Positions 58,075 through 64,000 of a stretch of 64,000 nucleotides of DNA are shown here, piece by piece. The position numbers were made by a program, and so were the translations under genes. Numbering within the stretch: the first letter of the stretch is position 1; every line of letters begins with the position of its first letter. The stretch spans positions 615,510-679,509 of the forward strand of contig NZ_JAAAFX010000014.1 of NCBI RefSeq assembly GCF_019352895.1. Direction: 5' to 3'. The DNA comes from Variovorax boronicumulans (GTDB taxonomy: Bacteria > Pseudomonadota > Gammaproteobacteria > Burkholderiales > Burkholderiaceae_C). The notes beneath the pieces were generated by a model that did no database searches, was not told the DNA's origin, and was given only the letters and a program-made list of their open reading frames with translations.

Positions 58075-58712
58075 ACAAGGAAATGGAAGCGTCGTCGCTG
58101 GACCGCGCGACGCCGCCCATCGTCTATGTGATCGACGACGACCATTCGGTGCGCGCCGCGCTGGACGATCTGTTCGCCTCGGTCGGCCTGCAGGTCCGCT
58201 CCTTCGGCTCTGCCCGGGAGTTCCTCGCGCACCCGCCCGACGATGCGCCCGGCTGCCTGGTGCTCGACATCCGGATGCCGGGCCAGAGCGGGCTGGATTT
58301 CCATCGCCAGATGGGCGACCTGGGCATCCGGCTGCCGACCGTCTTCATCACCGGCCACGGCGACATCGCCATGGGCGTGGAAGCCATGAAGAACGGCGCG
58401 ATCGAATTCCTGACCAAGCCTTTTCGCGATCAGGACCTGCTGGACGCGATCCAGCAGGGCATCGAGAAGGACCGCTCGCGGCGCCGCAACGAGGCGATCG
58501 TGTCCGAGCTCAAGGAACGCTGGAGGTCGCTCACCGCCGGCGAGCAGGAGGTCACGCGCGGCGTGATCCAGGGCCTGCTCAACAAGCAGATCGCGGCCAG
58601 CCTCAACGTCAGCGAGATCACGGTGAAGGTCCGGCGCGGGCAGGCGATGCGCAAGATGCAGGCCGCATCGCTGATCGACCTGGTGCGCTTGATCGAGAAG
58701 GCGGGCATCTAG
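58071..58712 (+). CDS. FixJ/NarL-type response regulator
   Basis: The 213-residue protein has a receiver domain (YVIDDDHSVRAALDDL; phospho-Asp in VLDIRMPGQSG near residue 67; FLTKPF) and a LuxR-type helix-turn-helix (LTAGEQEVTRGVIQGLLNKQ onward). The sequence TVKVRRGQAMRKM fits the FixJ/TodT group. It starts inside the kinase stop codon, so the pair is cotranslated. Targets cannot be read here; the nearest downstream gene is on the other strand. Confidence 0.92.
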   Translation: MNKEMEASSLDRATPPIVYVIDDDHSVRAALDDLFASVGLQVRSFGSAREFLAHPPDDAPGCLVLDIRMPGQSGLDFHRQMGDLGIRLPTVFITGHGDIAMGVEAMKNGAIEFLTKPFRDQDLLDAIQQGIEKDRSRRRNEAIVSELKERWRSLTAGEQEVTRGVIQGLLNKQIAASLNVSEITVKVRRGQAMRKMQAASLIDLVRLIEKAGI

Positions 58713-58757
58713 GCCTTCTCGATGCCGGCGGCCCCGGGGGGCTCGCCGGCTTGAGGC

Positions 58758-60923
58758 TCAATAGCCGTTGGCTGCGCCCGAGCGCCGGTTGTCGGCCGCG
58801 CCGGTGTAGACCGGGCGTCCCTGCGCATCGCGCGTCACGGCGATGCCGCTGATGCCGCTCTTCAGGCCGGTGACCTGCAGCGTGCTGCCGGTGTAGCCGA
58901 AGGCGCTGCGCAGGTCGGGGGCCGAGGGCGCCAGCGCCGATCCGCTCTCGATCTCGGCGACGCCGTTCTGGCCCGTGAAGTTGGGCGCGTTGACGGCGGC
59001 CTGGATGTCCATGCCGCCGACCACGTGGCCCATGAAGGTCTTCACGATGTAGTCGGGGATCGGGCCGCCGCCCGCGGAACCCCAGACCAGGCGCAGATTG
59101 CCCGCGGCATCGAAGGCGATGGCCGGTGCGATCGAGCTGCGCGGCCGCTTGTAGGCCTCGTAGCCGTTCACATCCGAGCCCGGCGTGCTGGCCGAGAAGT
59201 TCGACATCACGTTGTTCATCATCATGCCCGCGGCTTCCAGGTGCGCGCCCCAGTGCGTGTTGATGGTGGTGGTCATCGACAGCGCATTGCCGTAGGCGTC
59301 GACGATCGCGACGTTGCTGGTGGTGTTCCAGTCTTCTTCATGACGCGGTGCGCCGGCCTTGGCCAGCAGCGTGCGCCCGCGCTTCGACAGCAGCGACGCC
59401 ATCGTGTCGTAGCCCGCCGGGGCGGTGGCCGCGAAGGCACCGACGTTGCCCACCGGCACCGTGCCCAGGGCCGTGCCGTCGATCAGGCCGGCGCGCAGGT
59501 CGAGCGCGGCATCGGACAGCAGCGTGGCCACGCGCGCGTTGACGTTCGAGTAGGCCGGGTCGCCCAGCACCGTGCGGCGGTCGATGTTGGCCAGCCGGCT
59601 GGCCTCGGCCGCGGTGTAGACGAAGCGCGGCGAGTTGAAGGCCTCGTCCTGGATCTTCTTGCGCTCCAGCAGGCCCAGCGTGTAGAGCGTGACGAAGCCG
59701 CCGAAGGAGGGCGCGGGCTGGGTGTAGATCGTGGTGCCGAAGCGCGTGCCGACCAGCGGCTTGCGTTCGACCGCGTGATAGCTGGCGAAGTCGGCCGCGC
59801 TCATCAGGCTCGGGATCGAGGCGATGGTGCTGGCCACGCTGGGCTTGGCCGCGGTGCCGGCCACGGGCAGGATCGACGCGCAGGGCAGGCTGCCCGTGGT
59901 GGTGCGCTGCACGATGGCCTGTGCCGTCGGCTGGGCCGGGTCGTAGAAGGCGGCGGCGCCGCCATCGCGCACGCGCTTCATGGTGGCGGCGAGTTCGCTG
60001 TTGGTGATCAGCGTACCGATGGGCAGCGGGCGCTGGCCGCTGCTGTCGCTCGGGTCGCAGTAGCGCTTCTGGATGTCGGGGTACTTGCAGCGCGCGGCGC
60101 CTTTGGCCGTGCCGGCCGAATTGACCCAGGCGGCCACGCCGGTGCCGGCATCGACTGGATTGCCGTCGTCGTCGAACTCCGCGCTGTCGGCATAGAGCGT
60201 GGAGTACATGTACTTCGTCATCGGGAAACCATGCTCGGCCAGCGCGATGGCGTCGTCCCACAGCGTGTTCCAGGGCGCCTTGCCGTAGGCCTGGTGCACC
60301 AGGTCGAGCACCGCCACCGTGCCCGGGATGCCCACCGCGCGGGCCGAGATGTTGGTGTTGCCCTGCTGCGAGGAGATAGACGCGCCAGCGTTGAGGCCCG
60401 ACTTGCAGGTGTTGAAGGGCGCGAGGTTCGACACGTCCTGCGCCACCGCCTGGTAGACCGTGGTCGCGCCGCCGGTGGTGCCGGGGGCGGCCGAGAAGCC
60501 GTCGAAGGTGCGGACCTTGCGGCTGGCCGCGTCGTAGTAGGTGATCACGGTGCCGCCGCCCAGGCCCGAGGCGAAGGGCTCGGCCGTGCCCAGCACGGCC
60601 TGCACCGCGATGGCGGCGTCGATGGCGGTGCCGCCCGTGGCGAGCACCTTGCAGCCGGCCTTCGAGGCCTCGTAGTGCGCCGAGGTCACCATCAGGGTGG
60701 TGCCGGCGATGCCGGCGGTCTGGCCGTGCGGCGCGCCGGCCTGCTGGGTGCACAGCGCAGGGTCGAAGCGCACGCCGGTCGCGGGCTGCTCGGGCACGGT
60801 CGGCGCGACCGGGTCCAGCGGGGCCGGAGAGGGCTTGAGGGGATCGAAGGAGCCGTGCGAACCGCCACCGCAGGCGGCCAGGGTCGCGGCCAGCGCGACG
60901 GGAAGAAATCTCGGAAAGGGCAT
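58758..60923 (-). CDS. ggt: Gamma-glutamyltransferase, large lipoprotein form
   Basis: The 721-residue protein is exported as a lipoprotein (LAATLAACGGGSHG). It is an N-terminal nucleophile hydrolase that cuts itself before the Thr in DWNTTSNVAIVD, giving two subunits. TAIDAAIAVQAVLGTAEP-ASGLGGG and PRSSIAPAIAF are typical. It transfers or hydrolyses gamma-glutamyl groups of glutathione in the periplasm. It is longer than the common 580 residues; a Cys-containing insertion (KYPDIQKRYCDPSDSSGQ) accounts for part. The ATG at 60921-60923 is used. Confidence 0.9.
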   Translation of the reverse strand: MPFPRFLPVALAATLAACGGGSHGSFDPLKPSPAPLDPVAPTVPEQPATGVRFDPALCTQQAGAPHGQTAGIAGTTLMVTSAHYEASKAGCKVLATGGTAIDAAIAVQAVLGTAEPFASGLGGGTVITYYDAASRKVRTFDGFSAAPGTTGGATTVYQAVAQDVSNLAPFNTCKSGLNAGASISSQQGNTNISARAVGIPGTVAVLDLVHQAYGKAPWNTLWDDAIALAEHGFPMTKYMYSTLYADSAEFDDDGNPVDAGTGVAAWVNSAGTAKGAARCKYPDIQKRYCDPSDSSGQRPLPIGTLITNSELAATMKRVRDGGAAAFYDPAQPTAQAIVQRTTTGSLPCASILPVAGTAAKPSVASTIASIPSLMSAADFASYHAVERKPLVGTRFGTTIYTQPAPSFGGFVTLYTLGLLERKKIQDEAFNSPRFVYTAAEASRLANIDRRTVLGDPAYSNVNARVATLLSDAALDLRAGLIDGTALGTVPVGNVGAFAATAPAGYDTMASLLSKRGRTLLAKAGAPRHEEDWNTTSNVAIVDAYGNALSMTTTINTHWGAHLEAAGMMMNNVMSNFSASTPGSDVNGYEAYKRPRSSIAPAIAFDAAGNLRLVWGSAGGGPIPDYIVKTFMGHVVGGMDIQAAVNAPNFTGQNGVAEIESGSALAPSAPDLRSAFGYTGSTLQVTGLKSGISGIAVTRDAQGRPVYTGAADNRRSGAANGY

Positions 60924-60929
60924 CGTAGA

Positions 60930-60958
60930 AAAAAAGAAAAGCCGACCCATGTCGGCTT
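60930..60958 (-). terminator. Terminator after glyoxalase I
   Basis: On the minus strand AGCCGAC and GTCGGCT enclose a 4-nt loop and are followed by a T-rich run (complement of 60925-60939). It lies between the glyoxalase gene and ggt. Confidence 0.75.
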
Positions 60959-61048
60959 CTCGATCATCACGCAAGTCGCGTGCCGGGCGCATCGGGCCGC
61001 ACCCTGGGTTGCGGCCGTTTCGTCCTTTTGGCGCGCCCCTTCGCGGAC

Positions 61049-61459
61049 TCAGCGCAGCCCGCCGCCTTCGGCGCCTTCAGCGCGCTGGATGAGCTCGATC
61101 TTGTAGCCGTCCGGGTCGGTCACGAAAGCGATCACCGTGCTGCCGCCCTTGACCGGGCCGGCCTCGCGCGTGACGTTGCCGCCGGCGGCCTTGATCTTGT
61201 CGCAGGCGGCGTAGGCGTCGGGCACGCCCAGCGCGATGTGGCCGTAGGCGGTGCCCAGCTCGTAGCGCTCGGTGCCCCAGTTGTAGGTCAGCTCGATCTC
61301 GGCCTGGGCCGGGTTGCCTTCGTAGCCGACGAAGGCCAGGCTGTACTTGTACTCGGGGTTCTCCGAGGTGCGCAGCAGTTGCATGCCCAGCACCTGGGTG
61401 TAGAAGTCGATCGAGCGTTGCAGGTTGCCGACGCGCAGCATGGTGTGGAGAAGTCGCAT
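61049..61459 (-). CDS. gloA: Lactoylglutathione lyase (glyoxalase I)
   Basis: The 136-residue metalloenzyme isomerises the methylglyoxal-glutathione adduct to S-lactoylglutathione. It has the four metal ligands in MRLLHTMLRVG (H5), EIELTYNWG (Glu), YGHIALGV (His) and KIELIQ (Glu) and the LGMQLLRTSENPEYKYSLAF segment. Length is that of bacterial Ni2+-type GloA. The ATG at 61457-61459 gives the standard N-terminus. Confidence 0.96.
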   Translation of the reverse strand: MRLLHTMLRVGNLQRSIDFYTQVLGMQLLRTSENPEYKYSLAFVGYEGNPAQAEIELTYNWGTERYELGTAYGHIALGVPDAYAACDKIKAAGGNVTREAGPVKGGSTVIAFVTDPDGYKIELIQRAEGAEGGGLR

Positions 61460-61509
61460 CTCGTGGGTTCGCAGTTTTTGGAACCGTCGATTGTGCGACG
61501 CCTTGCGCG

Positions 61510-62637
61510 TCAGCGCGCGTCGAAGGCTTCTCCGGGCGTGAGCGGTGCGTGGCGGTAGGTGGCGGGCGTGCGGCCCAGTTTCACCGGCGCGCCGATGCCG
61601 CGGTAGCCGCCGGGCATCTCGACCACCATTTCGCGGTGCGCGGTGTGCGGATGCGCGAGCGCTGCGTCCACCGGCAGCACCGGCGCGGCGGGCACGCCGG
61701 CGGCCATCAAGGTGTCGACCAGCGCATGGCCGTCGAAGGCCTGCATCGCGGCTTCGAGCGTTGGCTTGAGGGCGGCGCGGTTCACGGAGCGCGCGCCGGC
61801 GGTGGCGTAGCGCGGGTCGGTGACGAGTTCGGGCAGGCCGATGCAGCGGCAGAAGTTGGCGAACTGGCCGTCGTTGCCCACCGCCACGAACACCGGCTCG
61901 GTGCCGGTGGCCAGCGCGTCGTAGGGGTAGATGTTGGGGTGCGCGTTGCCGGTGCGCCGCGGCGCCTTGCCGTCGACGAACCAGTTGGCCGCATGCGGGT
62001 GCAGCAGCGACAGGCCGCTGTCGTAGAGCGCCGCCTCGACGAACTGGCCGTGGCCGCTGCGCGTGCGTTCCTGCAGCGCCAGCAGCACGCCGATCACCGC
62101 GTTGAGGCCGGTCACCATGTCGACCACCGGCAGGCCCACGCGCAGCGGGCCGCCGTCGGCCTCGCCGTTGATGCTCATGATGCCGGTCATGGCCTGCACT
62201 GCAGCGTCGTAGCCGGGCAGCGCGCCCAGCGGGCCGTCGGCGCCGAAGCCCGAGACGCGGCACCACACCAGGCGCGGGAAGCGCTGCGACAGCGTCTCGT
62301 AGCCGATGCCCCAGCGCTCCATGGTGCCGGTCTTGAAGTTCTCGATCAGCACGTCGGCCTCGGCCACCAGCGCGAGCAGCGCCTCGCGGCCCTCGGCGCT
62401 GCCCAGGTCGAGGTGCAGGGTGCGCTTGTTGCGATTGAGCCCGTGGTAGTACGAGGCCACGCCGTCCTTGAAGGGCGGGCCCCAGGTGCGCGTGTCGTCG
62501 CCCTGCGGCGGCTCGACCTTGAGCACGTCGGCGCCGTGGTCGCCGAGGATCTGGCCGCAGTAGGGCCCGCCGAGGATGCGCGAGATGTCGAGCACGCGCA
62601 CGCCCGCGAGGGCGCCGGTGGAGGCTGGGGAGGTCAT
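61510..62637 (-). CDS. CaiB/BaiF family CoA-transferase
   Basis: The 375-residue class III CoA-transferase begins GVRVLDISRILGGPYCGQILGDHGADVLKVE and contains HGLNRNKRTLHLDL and ALPGYDAAVQAMTG. The catalytic Asp aligns within the YDAAVQAM segment region of the family. It moves CoA between carboxylic acids; the substrate is unknown. The ATG at 62635-62637 is used. It lies 29 nt after a thioesterase gene. Confidence 0.9.
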   Translation of the reverse strand: MTSPASTGALAGVRVLDISRILGGPYCGQILGDHGADVLKVEPPQGDDTRTWGPPFKDGVASYYHGLNRNKRTLHLDLGSAEGREALLALVAEADVLIENFKTGTMERWGIGYETLSQRFPRLVWCRVSGFGADGPLGALPGYDAAVQAMTGIMSINGEADGGPLRVGLPVVDMVTGLNAVIGVLLALQERTRSGHGQFVEAALYDSGLSLLHPHAANWFVDGKAPRRTGNAHPNIYPYDALATGTEPVFVAVGNDGQFANFCRCIGLPELVTDPRYATAGARSVNRAALKPTLEAAMQAFDGHALVDTLMAAGVPAAPVLPVDAALAHPHTAHREMVVEMPGGYRGIGAPVKLGRTPATYRHAPLTPGEAFDAR

Positions 62638-62666
62638 CGGGGTCCTTGGACGAGGGAGGTGGGGGC

Positions 62667-63092
62667 TCAGGCGCTCGTGGTGCGCTCGGCCAGCTTGAAG
62701 GTGCCGGTGGCCAGCGCCATCAGCGTGCCCTGCGCGTCGTGCACTTCGCCGCGCACGAAGCACAGCGAGCGGCCGCGCCGTTCGCAGACCGCCGAGGCCA
62801 CGACCTCGCCGCTGGCGGTCGCGACGAAATGCAGCGTCATGTCGACCGTCAGCACGCCGAAGCGCACCGGATCGTGGGCGCGCGCCGCGCTGGCCAGCGT
62901 GCAGTCGAGCAGCACGGCCAGCGCACCGCCGTGCACGTCGCCGCGGCTGTTGGTGTGCAGCGCGTGGAAGGGCATGCGCACCCGGGCCCGGTCGTCGCCG
63001 ATGGCTTCGCCGCGCAGGCCGAAGACCTGGACCATCGGCATCGGCAGGCCGAAGAGGCGGTCCGCCGGCTCGTCGTCGAAGGGCGTGCTCAT
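62667..63092 (-). CDS. PaaI-type hotdog thioesterase
   Basis: The 141-residue hotdog protein has NSRGDVHGGALAVLLDCTLA and VDMTLHFVATASGEVVA, the pattern of acyl-CoA thioesterases of the PaaI/HGG group. Its start overlaps the stop of the upstream CoA-transferase (ATG at 63090-63092), so the two are coupled. It probably removes CoA from stalled intermediates of the same pathway. Confidence 0.85.
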   Translation of the reverse strand: MSTPFDDEPADRLFGLPMPMVQVFGLRGEAIGDDRARVRMPFHALHTNSRGDVHGGALAVLLDCTLASAARAHDPVRFGVLTVDMTLHFVATASGEVVASAVCERRGRSLCFVRGEVHDAQGTLMALATGTFKLAERTTSA

Positions 63093-64000
63093 CGGCCCTC
63101 CACCACGCCGGCCGTGTAGAGCGCCTCGACCTGCGCCGGGTCCAGCGCCGCCCATTGGTTCAGCACCTCGCGCGTGTGCTGGCCCAGCTGCGGCGGCGCG
63201 CGGTAGTCCACCGGGCTGTCGCTCATGTTGAGCGTGCTGCGCAGGATCGGGATGCGCTGGCCGCTGGCATGGTCGACCTCCACCGTCATCTTGCGCAGCC
63301 GCACCTGCGGGTCGTCGAAGACCTGGTCCATGGTGTTGATGCGCGTGGTCGGCACCTGCGCCGCCTCGAGCAGCGGCAGCCAGTGCTCGGTGGGGTGGGC
63401 GGCGAGCAGCGGTTCGATCTCCGCATGCAGTGCGACCCGCGAGATCACCCGCTGGCCGTTGGTCGCGAACAGCGGATGCGTGGCCAGCTCGGGCCGGCCC
63501 AGCGCGTTGCAAAGGTGGACGAACTGCCGGTCGTTGCCCGCGGCCACCACCAGCCAGCCGTTGGCCGTCTTGAACACGCCCGAGGGCGCGGCGATCGGGT
63601 TGTTGTTGCCCTGGCGCGTGGGCACCGCGCCGTTGAGCAAAAAGCCCTGCGCCAGGTGCACGTTGAAGCCGATGCTGGCGTCGAGCATGGCCGCGTCGAT
63701 GAACTGGCCGCGGCCGGTGATGCCGCGCTGGATCAGCGCGCCCAGCACCGCCACGCTGGCCTGGTAGCCGGTGACCAGGTCGGTGGCCGGGATCGCGGTG
63801 CGCATCGGCGCCGCGCCGGGCGTGCCGTCGGGCATGCCGCAGGTGCTCATCATGCCGGTCATGGCCTGCATCACGAAGTCGTAGGCGGGGCGGGTGGCAT
63901 AGGGGCCGTCCTGGCCGAAGCCGGTGACGGAGCAGTAGACCAGCCGCGGGTTGATGGCCTTCAGGCTGTCCCAGTCGAGGCCGTAGCGGCGCAGGGTGCC
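63089..64000 (-). CDS. CaiB/BaiF family CoA-transferase (5' end cut by window edge)
   Basis: The visible 303 residues are the C-terminal three quarters of a second class III CoA-transferase. The frame is open to the right edge, where it reads GLDWDSLKAINPRLVYCSVT, then GFGQDGPYATRPAYDFVMQAMTGMM. It differs clearly from the paralogue downstream. It is the first visible gene of the leftward CoA-transferase, thioesterase, CoA-transferase operon. Substrate unknown. Confidence 0.9.
   Translation of the reverse strand, partial: GTLRRYGLDWDSLKAINPRLVYCSVTGFGQDGPYATRPAYDFVMQAMTGMMSTCGMPDGTPGAAPMRTAIPATDLVTGYQASVAVLGALIQRGITGRGQFIDAAMLDASIGFNVHLAQGFLLNGAVPTRQGNNNPIAAPSGVFKTANGWLVVAAGNDRQFVHLCNALGRPELATHPLFATNGQRVISRVALHAEIEPLLAAHPTEHWLPLLEAAQVPTTRINTMDQVFDDPQVRLRKMTVEVDHASGQRIPILRSTLNMSDSPVDYRAPPQLGQHTREVLNQWAALDPAQVEALYTAGVVEGR

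Overview
The window is high-GC DNA from a betaproteobacterium, most likely a Burkholderiales/Comamonadaceae soil organism of the Variovorax kind. The support is a complete aerobic benzoyl-CoA (box) pathway, an Entner-Doudoroff operon, glutathione-dependent formaldehyde oxidation, and the general gene style. This placement rests on family knowledge, not on a database search. No rRNA, tRNA or CRISPR array was seen.

Layout. 1-11240 is benzoate catabolism. A leftward arm holds benzoate-CoA ligase, BoxD and a cupin-like DUF4863 protein. A rightward arm holds the regulator BoxR, then BoxC, BoxB and BoxA, then an enoyl-CoA hydratase homologue, a MaoC-type dehydratase and a PaaI-type thioesterase. 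TGCA motifs of the BoxR type sit inside both promoters. 11248-18003 holds a ParB-like protein, the frmR-adhC-fghA formaldehyde operon (with TfoX-like and DEDDy-exonuclease genes at its end), aroQ-tag, and a HipA/YjjJ-like kinase. 18105-22892 is the stress module prkA(yeaG)-yeaH-spoVR. 23231-27725 is dnaJ, dnaK and grpE (two sigma-32 promoters) plus an FKBP. 27830-32459 is housekeeping: HxlR regulator, psd, pdxH, a MobA-like transferase, sodC, chaC and an OmpA-domain protein. 32522-37591 is a LacI-type regulator with two matching palindromic operators, then gntK-edd-eda and a HAD dehalogenase.

37592-47904 is the most interesting part. One rightward gene series encodes a small MgtE_N-like protein, a heavy-metal-efflux RND system (adaptor, pump, outer-membrane channel), an MgtA-type Mg2+ P-type ATPase and an MgtC-family protein. 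Its long 5' leader carries three short ORFs. The last encodes a peptide beginning MDPDPERRRR, closely resembling the enterobacterial Mg2+-sensing leader peptide MgtL. Between that ORF and the first structural gene are two mutually exclusive RNA pairings, one of which hides the ribosome-binding site. I infer a leader-peptide Mg2+ switch controlling a combined efflux/Mg2+-uptake operon.

47937-49830 looks like an acquired, visibly AT-richer segment with one PD-(D/E)XK/DUF4268 gene. It is flanked by oppositely oriented CTGAGAC repeats resembling IS21-type ends. 50015-53194 is a copper module (CopZ-like, CopA, CusF-like). 53302-56834 is a LysR regulator with a class II aldolase, an orphan amino-acid-binding protein and an Asp/Glu racemase. 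A two-component pair, a lipoprotein gamma-glutamyltransferase, glyoxalase I and a CoA-transferase/thioesterase/CoA-transferase operon that runs off the right edge complete the window.
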